From Campylobacteraceae bacterium (GTDB taxonomy: Bacteria > Campylobacterota > Campylobacteria > Campylobacterales > Sulfurovaceae): a DNA stretch of 6,096 bases. The stretch covers positions 1 to 6,096 of the forward strand of contig JALWZK010000163.1 in the NCBI GenBank assembly GCA_027002665.1, in the 5' to 3' direction. The first letter of the stretch is position 1. Each line of letters begins with the position of its first letter. Of this stretch, positions 1 to 6,096 are shown in pieces. The position numbers and the translations under genes are program-made. Below the pieces are notes generated by a model. That model did not search any database. It saw only the letters and a list, made by a program, of their open reading frames with translations, and was not told the origin of the DNA.

Positions 1-587
1 GTACTAAGTCTTATATTATTAGATTTTAGTTGTTGTAGAAATTTTTTAGTTTTTTCTTCTCCCCATATAGTAAATAGTGCTGATATGTGTGCTGTAGTAG
101 TTCCAAATAGTGGATTAGCAATAACAGCTTTACCTTTAAATTTAGGCATACTATATGCCATAATAGAGTGAGGAGTATCTTTTAACCCCTTTTGAACTAC
201 AAATAGTCGAACTCTTGCAGAAAATCCTGTCCAGAAGTATGATTTATCTCTAAAATTTGCAGGGATACCTTTAGCATTAGGACTTCTATATGGAGTTAAT
301 ATACCTCTCTGTTTAAGAACCTCTGCACGGATAGGCTCATTTGCCCAATATACATCTGCTTGAGGATTATTTTTCTCTGCAATTAGACGGTTCATTACAC
401 CTGTGCTTTTAGACTCCTCTGTATCATATATCGCATTGACTTTAATACCTGTCTCTTTTTCAAAGTCTCTCAGTATAGGCTCTGAAAATACTTGGTCTTC
501 AGATACATATATAGTTACGCTCTTACTCTTAGTTCCACTCTGACACCCCATAAGTAGGAATGATATAGTTAATATTAGATAACGCAT
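1..587 (-). CDS. ABC-transporter substrate-binding lipoprotein (family 1, iron(III)-type), partial at the left window edge
   Basis: The reading frame opens at ATG 587 and runs off the left edge without a stop, giving 195 visible residues. The N-terminus is MRYLILTISFLLMGC: a short hydrophobic signal ending in a lipobox (LMG/C, cleavage before Cys15), so the product should be a lipid-anchored periplasmic protein. The mature part starts with a beta strand (VTIYVSEDQ), then FEKETGIKV, a ligand-contact-like segment DTEESKSTG, RLIAEKNNPQADVYW and WTGFSARVR. This pattern is typical of family 1 extracellular solute-binding proteins related to the Fe(III) binders FbpA/SfuA/AfuA. The C-terminal lobe, where FbpA-type proteins carry their tyrosine metal ligands, is outside the window, so the substrate is unproven; iron(III) is the best guess and other ligands are possible. 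A GAGGTG Shine-Dalgarno lies at 599-604, with a rather long 11-nt spacer. It follows the NosL-like gene by 44 bp on the same strand and may be co-transcribed with it or use its own promoter in that gap. Permease and ATPase genes would be expected further left. Confidence 0.85.
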   Translation of the reverse strand, partial: MRYLILTISFLLMGCQSGTKSKSVTIYVSEDQVFSEPILRDFEKETGIKVNAIYDTEESKSTGVMNRLIAEKNNPQADVYWANEPIRAEVLKQRGILTPYRSPNAKGIPANFRDKSYFWTGFSARVRLFVVQKGLKDTPHSIMAYSMPKFKGKAVIANPLFGTTTAHISALFTIWGEEKTKKFLQQLKSNNIRLS

Positions 588-623
588 GATTTTATTTACA
601 CCTCAATAGTAATATTAGAAGAG

Positions 624-629
624 ATTATA
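624..629 (-). promoter_or_regulatory. possible -10 element (TATAAT) upstream of the lipoprotein gene
   Basis: On the minus strand the gap between the NosL-like gene and the lipoprotein gene contains a perfect TATAAT, 36 nt before the start codon at 587. No good -35 hexamer is found at 17-18 bp spacing. Campylobacterota sigma-70 promoters often lack a recognisable -35, so its absence is not decisive. In such AT-rich DNA a TATAAT can occur by chance, and all genes here could be read from one upstream promoter. It would give the lipoprotein gene an internal start within the operon. Confidence 0.3.
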
Positions 630-631
630 CA

Positions 632-1285
632 TTAATTTAAGTTTTTAATAACTGATAGTGTAATATCATTAAATCTTATAATCTCTTTACCGTGATGGTC
701 TTGCATAAATATTTTGGCATCTTTTAAAGAGCTAAATGGAACAAAATCAGCCCCCATAGGACCTCTAACCTCTGAACCTATTACATAAAAGGCACTCTTT
801 GCATCAATATTTTTAAAATGGTAAAACTCTTGAACAACCATATTTTCTATTTTATCTCTACTGTAGTGAAATGAGGCACTATCTAAATAGTATTTCATCA
901 TATCTTTAACACCATCAAAATAGTATCTTTTATCTTTTGTAGTGATTAACGATGCCCATTTAGGATATAGAGTGATTGCCATTCCACATACAGGACATCT
1001 CTCATTTTTAGGAATTGGGGATATTTTTGGTAGATTTTGATGTGTTGAATTTTGTTCACTAAGATAGAGTTTTACATCTTTAGCATCTTCTAAATCTATA
1101 CTACTGCAATATTTTAGAATAGTTTGAGGTTTTAGAGTCTCTATATCTAAAGATTGTAACTTCTCTTTTTTACATAAGACATTAAATATCTTCTCACCTC
1201 TGCTTATACTATTTGAAAATAGTGTAGAAGTTAGAGCGAGTATTAAAATAAGAGGATAAAACCCCTTATCTATTTTACTTATCAA
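632..1285 (-). CDS. NosL-like copper-binding periplasmic protein with an extra N-terminal segment
   Basis: The C-terminal ~125 residues match the NosL family, periplasmic Cu(I) proteins known for delivering copper to nitrous oxide reductase. The copper motif CPVCGM sits at residues 97-102, with YYFDGVKDMM after it. A second conserved block is YVIGSEVRGPMGADFVPF, whose Met in GPMG corresponds to a family-conserved methionine implicated in copper binding. DHHGKEI follows near the end. A TTG start at 1285 is preferred: AGGAG lies 6 nt upstream. The in-frame ATG at 1303 has no Shine-Dalgarno and would add six residues before the signal peptide (223 rather than 217 aa). The signal peptide has a short basic start and a hydrophobic stretch (YPLILILALTSTLF) but no lipobox, unlike many NosL lipoproteins. 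Residues ~29-80 form an additional segment with two cysteines and no CXXCH. The gene overlaps the end of the G8 protein gene by 11 bp, implying coupled translation. No nosZ, nosD, nosF or nosY is visible, so the copper client is unknown. Confidence 0.86.
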   Translation of the reverse strand: MISKIDKGFYPLILILALTSTLFSNSISRGEKIFNVLCKKEKLQSLDIETLKPQTILKYCSSIDLEDAKDVKLYLSEQNSTHQNLPKISPIPKNERCPVCGMAITLYPKWASLITTKDKRYYFDGVKDMMKYYLDSASFHYSRDKIENMVVQEFYHFKNIDAKSAFYVIGSEVRGPMGADFVPFSSLKDAKIFMQDHHGKEIIRFNDITLSVIKNLN

Positions 1286-3629
1286 TTGGAACTCCTGATA
1301 CATTTATCATATTTGGCATTGGTTTTGCATCTTCTGGCAATAACTCTCCACCTACAGGTTTTTTACCCTCTTTAACCAGTTGAGCATTAGTTTTACCTTG
1401 AGTATCTTTAGTTCCTATCTCTATTTTATAATCAGGTGATTGCTCTTTTGTTAGATACAGCTTCATTGGAGTCTCTCCATTTGGAGCATATATTATATTA
1501 AATGGAATAAATTGTCTTCTTTTATAGTTTTTAAAATCAACATCTCTTACTTTTAGCTCAAATTTTAATTTTGTCTGCTCTATACTATTTGGTAATTTAC
1601 CATACTCTATATCACCTACTATTTGAGTATTTGAACCCTTATTAGCTGTTCCTGCTTTATATAACATATTTACAACATTGTTTAGATAGGCATTCTCTAT
1701 CTTATTTGGACCTTTAAATGCAGGTATTAAAAGACCAACATTAAGTCCTTCTATTTTAATATCTTTGAAAATAGTCTCTCTAAGTTTACTCTGTGTTCCT
1801 ACACCAATATAATTTGGATTATTAATATCTCCAATAAGTGTAAGATTTTCTAATGTAACTCTATCAGGATACCACCATGCTATTAGTTGTCCATTTTTCA
1901 TAGCACCATTACCCCAGCCTAGAAGACCTACAATCTTCTCTTTAGATATCTGTCTTGTTCCGTTTAGTATTCCAAATACACCACCACTATTTCCATAAGC
2001 TATATTTCCTATAAAACTTTTAAGACCAACTTCTCTATAGGGTACTTCCTCTTGGTTATCTTCTATAACACCTGTTACATTATCAATAGTTGAACGCTTC
2101 ATTGCAAAAGCAGAGTTGCTTGAACCATTTACAATATTATCAACAATATCTACATATGGTCCTCTTATCCAAAATCCGTTTCCATGGTAACCACCATCAC
2201 CATAGTAGTGGTTTCTATGTCCCCACCCTTTTACATCACTCTTTCCAAAACCTCTCGTGGCGATTGCCATATTACCTTTAAATACACCTTTCTCATCTCC
2301 TGCTTCTGTAATAAATGAAGAACCATAAACTCTATAGGCAATATTATCTTTCATAATAACATTTGAGCTATGATTTACATAACCCCAACCTGGAGATGTA
2401 TTAACAACACAACCATTTATTCGTCCAACTTTTCCATCAAGTCCAGCTCTATGGAAATGAACTGAATATCTTGCAGCCTGATTTTTACCTATATATGTAG
2501 CTTTATCTCCTTTAAACTTTGTCTCATCAAGAGGAGTTGCTTTTAAAGTTCTACCAAGGTCTTTAAACTCAACATAGTTGAGATTTACATTATTATTATG
2601 CATAAATAGAACATGACCTCTATGTTCTATATTATATCTATCTATTATATCAGATATATTTTTAATACCATGCTTATGCTTTATAGTACTTTTTTCTTTT
2701 GTTGAGATTTTATTTAAAACTTTAGGGTCTGTCTCTATAATAATATTTCTTGTAATATTTGCTACATGCACCTTAATTCTATCATCTTGAATTGTTGTCT
2801 CAGGTATCAAGTGGTCATATTTTAAAGGCTCATCAATAGTAATTGTGCCACCATTTATACCCACAATTGTTCTCTCTTCAGACTCTGTTCCTGATGGAGA
2901 TGTCCCAAGTATAACAATTTTATCTCCAACTCTCCAACCTTCTGGCTCTTCATCTAAGGTGATAGTTGTACTATCTTTTGTTACACCTTCATCAGATATA
3001 GCAAGATATGGAGTCTTCTCTGCACCATGAGCTAAAAATAGTCCGTTAGTTAATATACCTTGTCCTATTCGGAGTGGGTCATAGTCTGAACTATTTGTAT
3101 CCTTTGTAATCATACCCTCTTCATTATAATCACTAATAATAAGTTTCGCCGTCTTATCTGCATCTATTGGATTTCTAGGCTCTCCAATTCTAAGCACACT
3201 TCCAGGTTCAGTTAAGAGTGTATCTACATAAAGAGCTGTATTTTTATGAGGATTAAAAGCTAGTTCTCCCTCTAATTTAATAGTTCTATAATGCTCTGTT
3301 AACTCCTTATTGATGACAACTCTATGATTTGCATGTATAAGTATTCTATCTCCATCTTTTGGAACAATACCATCTTTCCAAGTTTTAGGGTCACTCCATG
3401 CACCACTATCAGCACTCTCTGCAGTTATAGTTTTTACTAAGTCCTGAGTTAATTTATACTCTTGAACCATAGTGGCAACTCTTGCCTTTTTATTTTGAAC
3501 ATTAGCTACAGTGTTATCGCTCTTATTTGCCTGTTCTTCAGATAATAAATCACTATTTGCACTTATTTGCACACTACAAATAAGTAGTGATAATGTAGAG
3601 GATATTAATATTTTTTTTGATATTTTCAT
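1275..3629 (-). CDS. exported G8-domain/parallel beta-helix protein, paralogue 1 (complete)
   Basis: A 784-residue protein. Its N-terminus (MKISKKILI, then a hydrophobic core ending near QISA at residues 21-24) is a Sec signal peptide without a lipobox, so it should be periplasmic or secreted. A Gln/Glu/Lys-rich linker follows to about residue 70. The G8 domain covers roughly 77-205: GAWSDPKTWKDGIVPKDGD is its signature opening, and glycine/strand repeats continue through LRIGEPRNP and QGILTNGLFLAHG. A further beta-rich part runs to ~305, then a variable Lys/His linker (KHKHG at 317-321). From RGHVLFMH (337) on, the sequence looks like a right-handed parallel beta-helix with repeated N-x-A-Y-G/S turns; HFH at 391-393 and GWGYVNHSSNV at 414-423 resemble the region conserved in CEMIP/TMEM2 relatives. 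The C-terminus is a conserved tail ending MINVSGVPIDK. ATG 3629 has AAGGA six nt upstream (3636-3640). Biochemical role unknown; carbohydrate binding/processing or a scaffold role are both possible. It is a tandem paralogue of the gene at 3680 and overlaps the NosL-like gene. Confidence 0.88.
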   Translation of the reverse strand: MKISKKILISSTLSLLICSVQISANSDLLSEEQANKSDNTVANVQNKKARVATMVQEYKLTQDLVKTITAESADSGAWSDPKTWKDGIVPKDGDRILIHANHRVVINKELTEHYRTIKLEGELAFNPHKNTALYVDTLLTEPGSVLRIGEPRNPIDADKTAKLIISDYNEEGMITKDTNSSDYDPLRIGQGILTNGLFLAHGAEKTPYLAISDEGVTKDSTTITLDEEPEGWRVGDKIVILGTSPSGTESEERTIVGINGGTITIDEPLKYDHLIPETTIQDDRIKVHVANITRNIIIETDPKVLNKISTKEKSTIKHKHGIKNISDIIDRYNIEHRGHVLFMHNNNVNLNYVEFKDLGRTLKATPLDETKFKGDKATYIGKNQAARYSVHFHRAGLDGKVGRINGCVVNTSPGWGYVNHSSNVIMKDNIAYRVYGSSFITEAGDEKGVFKGNMAIATRGFGKSDVKGWGHRNHYYGDGGYHGNGFWIRGPYVDIVDNIVNGSSNSAFAMKRSTIDNVTGVIEDNQEEVPYREVGLKSFIGNIAYGNSGGVFGILNGTRQISKEKIVGLLGWGNGAMKNGQLIAWWYPDRVTLENLTLIGDINNPNYIGVGTQSKLRETIFKDIKIEGLNVGLLIPAFKGPNKIENAYLNNVVNMLYKAGTANKGSNTQIVGDIEYGKLPNSIEQTKLKFELKVRDVDFKNYKRRQFIPFNIIYAPNGETPMKLYLTKEQSPDYKIEIGTKDTQGKTNAQLVKEGKKPVGGELLPEDAKPMPNMINVSGVPIDK
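1292..1296 (-). promoter_or_regulatory. Shine-Dalgarno AGGAG inside the upstream gene, sets the TTG start of the NosL-like gene
   Basis: AGGAG on the minus strand is followed by a 6-nt spacer (TTCCAA) and TTG at 1285-1283. The motif is embedded in the codons for the conserved C-terminal tail SGVP of the G8 protein. The paralogue's tail reads TGGAG at the same place and has no TTG after it, so the signal is specific to the copy that adjoins the NosL-like gene. It makes TTG 1285 more credible than ATG 1303. Confidence 0.6.
2715..3491 (-). repeat. duplicated G8-coding block, copy in paralogue 1
   Basis: This 777-bp block aligns without any indel to 5201-5977 (constant offset of 2486 bp). The encoded 259 residues differ at about 17 positions (~93% identity), and the DNA appears about nine-tenths identical where I compared it. 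It includes a perfect 77-bp match (2863-2939 with 5349-5425), silent positions included. Outside this block similarity drops, first at the variable linker and then in the C-terminal half. It is a direct repeat created by tandem gene duplication and could serve as a substrate for recombination. Confidence 0.85.
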
Positions 3630-3658
3630 ATTTCTTCCTTTATTCTATAGGATATTAG

Positions 3659-3677
3659 AGAGAGAAAAAATCTCTCT
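3659..3677 (-). other. 7-bp hairpin between the two paralogues, not a clear terminator
   Basis: AGAGAGA (minus strand, 3677-3671) pairs perfectly with TCTCTCT (3665-3659) across a 5-nt loop of T. It lies directly after the stop codon of paralogue 2 in the 50-bp gap before paralogue 1. The U-run is in the loop, and the sequence after the stem (AATATCC) is not a T tract, so it does not look like a working intrinsic terminator. It could be an mRNA stability or processing element that lets the two copies differ in expression, or simply low-complexity sequence. Confidence 0.35.
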
Positions 3678-3679
3678 TA

Positions 3680-6096
3680 TTATTTTGGAACTCCAGAGAC
3701 ATTAATCATATCTGGCATTGGTATCGCATTTTCTGGAAGAAGTTTTCCACCTACTGGTTTATGTCCCTCTGCAATAAGCTGTGCATTTGTTTTTCCTTTT
3801 GTATCTGGAGAACCTATCTCTACCACATAATCTGGAGATTGCTCTCTCGTTAGATATAATCTCATAGGAGTTTCACCATTTGGAGCATAGGTTATATAAT
3901 TTTTCAAAAATTGTCTTGCCCAATAGTTCTTCCAACTAACATCTCTTACTTTTAACTCAAACTTCATCTTTGTCTGATTAACATCTCCAGGTAATTTACC
4001 ATACTCTATATTTCCATATATTTTTGTATGAGCTCCATGATTTGTTCTACCTGCTTGATAGAGCATATTTATAACATTATTTAAATATGCATTTTTAACC
4101 TTATTTGGACCATAATATATAGGAACCATTAATCCAACTTTAAAACCTTCAATTTTTATATTCTCTAATTTAGTTTGTCTAAGTTTCATATGTGTTCCTA
4201 CACCTACTACATCTTGAGGATTATTAATATCTCCAATAAGAGTAAGATTTTTTATTTTAACTCTATCTGGATACCACCATGATAGTAACTCTTTTTCTGT
4301 GCGTTCTTGATTTAGCATACCATCATTATTCCAAGCTAATAGTCCATATATATGCTCAGTAGATCTATCTCTTGTTCCTTGTGATATACCAAATACTCCA
4401 CAACTATTTCCATAAGCTATATTTCCTGTAAAGCTTTTTAAACCAACATATTTATATTTTTTATCTTTAAGGTCTTTATTTCTGATAACACCTTTTACAT
4501 TATCAATAGGTAATCTTTTTAGTGCAAATGCAGTATTACTTGAACCATTTACTATATTATCAACAAAATCAACATAAGGTCCTATTATCCAAAATCCATG
4601 ACCTTGAAAACCACCATCGCCAAAGTATCTCTCTCTTTGACTCCAACCTTTTATATTACTCTCTCCATATCCTCTGGTAGCAATTGCCATATTACCTTCA
4701 AATACACCATTTTCATCTCCAGCCTCTGTAATAAATGATGCACCATAAACTTTATATGCAATATTGTTTTTCATAATAACTTCTGAACTATGGTTTACAT
4801 ATCCCCAACCTGGAGAGCTATCTACAACACAACCATTTATTCGTCCAACTTTTCCATCAAGCCCCGCTCTATGGAAATGAACTGCATATCTTGCTGCTTG
4901 ATTTTTACCTATATATGTAGCTTTTGCATCTTCACTATTTGAATCAAATCTTGTCTCATCAAGTGGATATTTTTTATAAGTTCTACCAAGGTCTTTAAAC
5001 TCAACATAATTTAAATTTACATTATTATTATGCATAAATAGAACATGACCTCTATGTTCTATATGATAAGGGTCTTTCTCTTTTACAAATACAGGCTCAT
5101 AATCTGTTAGATTATAATTATGGTGATGTCTTTTCTGATTTGTAGATTTTTTATGTTTATATTTTAAAACAAAAGTCTCCTCTTCTCCCTCACTATCTTT
5201 TAAAACTTGAGGGTCTGTCTCTATTACTATATTTCTTGTAATATTTGCTACATGCACTTTAATTCTATCATCTTGAATTGTTGTCTCTGGTATTAAATGG
5301 TCATATTTTAAAGGCTCATCAATAGTAATAGTTCCACCATTTATGCCAACAATTGTTCTCTCTTCAGACTCTGTTCCTGATGGAGATGTCCCAAGTATAA
5401 CAATTTTATCTCCAACTCTCCAACCCTCTGGCTCTTCATCTAAGGTGATAGTTGTGCTATCTTTTGTTACACCCTCATTAGATATAGTAATATATGGAGT
5501 CTTCTCTGCACCATGAGCTAAAAAAAGTCCATTAGTTAATATCCCTTGTCCTATTCGAAGTGGGTCATAATCTGGACTATTAACATCATCTGTAACCATT
5601 CCCTCATTATTATAGTCACTAATAATAAGTCTCGCCGTCTTATCTGCATCTATTGGATTTCTAGGTTCTCCAATTCTAAGCACACTTCCCGGTTCAGTTA
5701 AGAGTGTATCAACATAAAGAGCTGTATTTTCATGAGGATTAAATGCCAATTCCCCCTCTAACTTAATAGTTCTATAGTGTTCATTTAACTCTTTGTTAAT
5801 AACAACTCTATGATTTTCATGGATAAGTATCCTATCTCCATCTTTTGGAACAATACCATCTTTCCAAGTCTTTGGGTCACTCCATGCACCACTATCGGCA
5901 CTCTCTGCAGTAATATTTTTTACTAAGTTCTGAGTTAGTTTATACTCTTGAACCATTGTAGCAGTTCTCGCCTTTTTATTTTGAACATTAGCCACAGTGT
6001 TATCAACCTTATTCGCCTGTTCCTGAGCTAATAGATTATCATCAGCATTAGCCTGTAGCGTATATATAAGTGCTGATAGTGAATATGCTATGAGCG
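3680..6096 (-). CDS. exported G8-domain/parallel beta-helix protein, paralogue 2 (5' end cut by the right window edge)
   Basis: The frame is open from the right edge to TAA at 3680-3682, giving 804 visible residues. A GTG at 5995 can be read as a start but aligns with an internal Val of paralogue 1 (DNTVANVQ), and the frame continues upstream with LIAYSLSALIYTLQANADDN, the end of a Sec signal peptide with a probable A-N-A cleavage site. Only about ten N-terminal residues seem to be missing. Domain order is as in paralogue 1: Gln-rich linker, G8 domain (GAWSDPKTWKDG onward), beta-rich extension, variable linker, parallel beta-helix with HFH (4871-4879) and GWGYVNHSS, and the same C-terminal tail ending MINVSGVPK. 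The linker is longer here (about 46 against 28 residues), acidic then Lys/His-rich, with KRHHHNYN at about 5114-5137. It has one more mature-region Cys (GNSCGVFG) than paralogue 1. It is the first gene in transcription order and 50 bp ahead of paralogue 1. Function unknown; presumably periplasmic or secreted. Confidence 0.87.
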   Translation of the reverse strand, partial: LIAYSLSALIYTLQANADDNLLAQEQANKVDNTVANVQNKKARTATMVQEYKLTQNLVKNITAESADSGAWSDPKTWKDGIVPKDGDRILIHENHRVVINKELNEHYRTIKLEGELAFNPHENTALYVDTLLTEPGSVLRIGEPRNPIDADKTARLIISDYNNEGMVTDDVNSPDYDPLRIGQGILTNGLFLAHGAEKTPYITISNEGVTKDSTTITLDEEPEGWRVGDKIVILGTSPSGTESEERTIVGINGGTITIDEPLKYDHLIPETTIQDDRIKVHVANITRNIVIETDPQVLKDSEGEEETFVLKYKHKKSTNQKRHHHNYNLTDYEPVFVKEKDPYHIEHRGHVLFMHNNNVNLNYVEFKDLGRTYKKYPLDETRFDSNSEDAKATYIGKNQAARYAVHFHRAGLDGKVGRINGCVVDSSPGWGYVNHSSEVIMKNNIAYKVYGASFITEAGDENGVFEGNMAIATRGYGESNIKGWSQRERYFGDGGFQGHGFWIIGPYVDFVDNIVNGSSNTAFALKRLPIDNVKGVIRNKDLKDKKYKYVGLKSFTGNIAYGNSCGVFGISQGTRDRSTEHIYGLLAWNNDGMLNQERTEKELLSWWYPDRVKIKNLTLIGDINNPQDVVGVGTHMKLRQTKLENIKIEGFKVGLMVPIYYGPNKVKNAYLNNVINMLYQAGRTNHGAHTKIYGNIEYGKLPGDVNQTKMKFELKVRDVSWKNYWARQFLKNYITYAPNGETPMRLYLTREQSPDYVVEIGSPDTKGKTNAQLIAEGHKPVGGKLLPENAIPMPDMINVSGVPK
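5201..5977 (-). repeat. duplicated G8-coding block, copy in paralogue 2
   Basis: This is the direct-repeat partner of 2715-3491, within paralogue 2. Its left limit is the start of the His-rich variable linker, where the two genes lose alignment. Recombination between the two blocks would delete or multiply a ~2.5-kb unit and leave one chimeric gene, so copy number may vary between strains. Confidence 0.85.

Noticed and set aside
632..1285. Naming the gene nosL as part of a nitrous oxide reductase cluster
   Set aside because: The domain is NosL-like, but no nosZ, nosD, nosF or nosY is in the window, so a role in N2O reduction cannot be claimed.
2090..2281. 63-codon open frame on the plus strand
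   Set aside because: It lies wholly antisense to the conserved beta-helix region of paralogue 1, has no ribosome-binding site that I see, and its translation has no recognisable domain.
2845..3030. 61-codon open frame on the plus strand
   Set aside because: It is the antisense shadow of the highly conserved G8 coding block; the conservation there is explained by the minus-strand protein.
3641..3652. TATAGAAT as a promoter -10 for paralogue 1
   Set aside because: Transcription would begin at or within the ribosome-binding site just before ATG 3629, leaving no usable leader; chance occurrence in AT-rich DNA is likelier.
3659..3677. Intrinsic terminator after paralogue 2
   Set aside because: The stem is only 7 bp, alternating A/G, and no T tract follows it on the transcribed strand; the T run is in the loop.
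3511..3705. 64-codon plus-strand frame spanning the gap between the paralogues, with a hydrophobic look
   Set aside because: Its hydrophobic stretch comes from the reverse of the signal-peptide and AT-rich gap sequence; it has no support as a gene and overlaps the start of paralogue 1.
5993..5995. GTG as the start codon of paralogue 2
   Set aside because: It corresponds to an internal valine of paralogue 1, and the frame continues upstream with an aligned linker and signal peptide.
1275..6096. Calling the G8 proteins hyaluronidases
   Set aside because: The link to hyaluronan comes from distant eukaryotic relatives; nothing in the sequence identifies a substrate.

Overview
The window is AT-rich, and every gene I can support reads leftward (minus strand). 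In transcription order they are: an exported G8-domain/parallel beta-helix protein cut by the right edge, a complete close paralogue of it, a NosL-type copper-binding protein, and the first ~195 residues of an ABC-transporter substrate-binding lipoprotein cut by the left edge. A/T-ending codons, heavy use of ATA and AGA, Sec-exported products and a NosL with an extra N-terminal segment would fit a Campylobacterota (epsilonproteobacterial) genome. That placement is an inference from style only; no rRNA or marker gene is present.

Layout: 3680-6096 (paralogue 2, start outside the window; the last visible part of its signal peptide is at the right edge), a 50-bp gap with a 7-bp hairpin, 1275-3629 (paralogue 1, complete, 784 aa), then the NosL-like gene 632-1285, whose likely TTG start and Shine-Dalgarno lie inside the end of paralogue 1. 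A 44-bp gap with a possible -10 element separates it from the substrate-binding lipoprotein at 1-587. There is no gene-free stretch longer than 50 bp.

The two large proteins are tandem duplicates with uneven similarity: about 93% amino-acid identity over ~259 residues of the N-terminal G8 part, a His/Lys-rich linker that differs in length and sequence, and a clearly more diverged C-terminal beta-helix part. The G8 domain is known from eukaryotic CEMIP/KIAA1199, TMEM2 and PKHD1 and from uncharacterised bacterial proteins.

The most interesting point is the tight coupling of an exported parallel beta-helix protein to a NosL-type Cu(I) protein. In nitrous oxide reductase maturation, the periplasmic beta-helix protein NosD works with NosL in copper delivery. 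NosD and G8 proteins are different families, and no NosD, NosF, NosY or NosZ is visible here, so this may be a separate envelope metal-handling or surface-protein locus. With the substrate-binding lipoprotein next to it, the working hypothesis is an envelope metal acquisition or delivery module; this is inference, not shown by the sequence.
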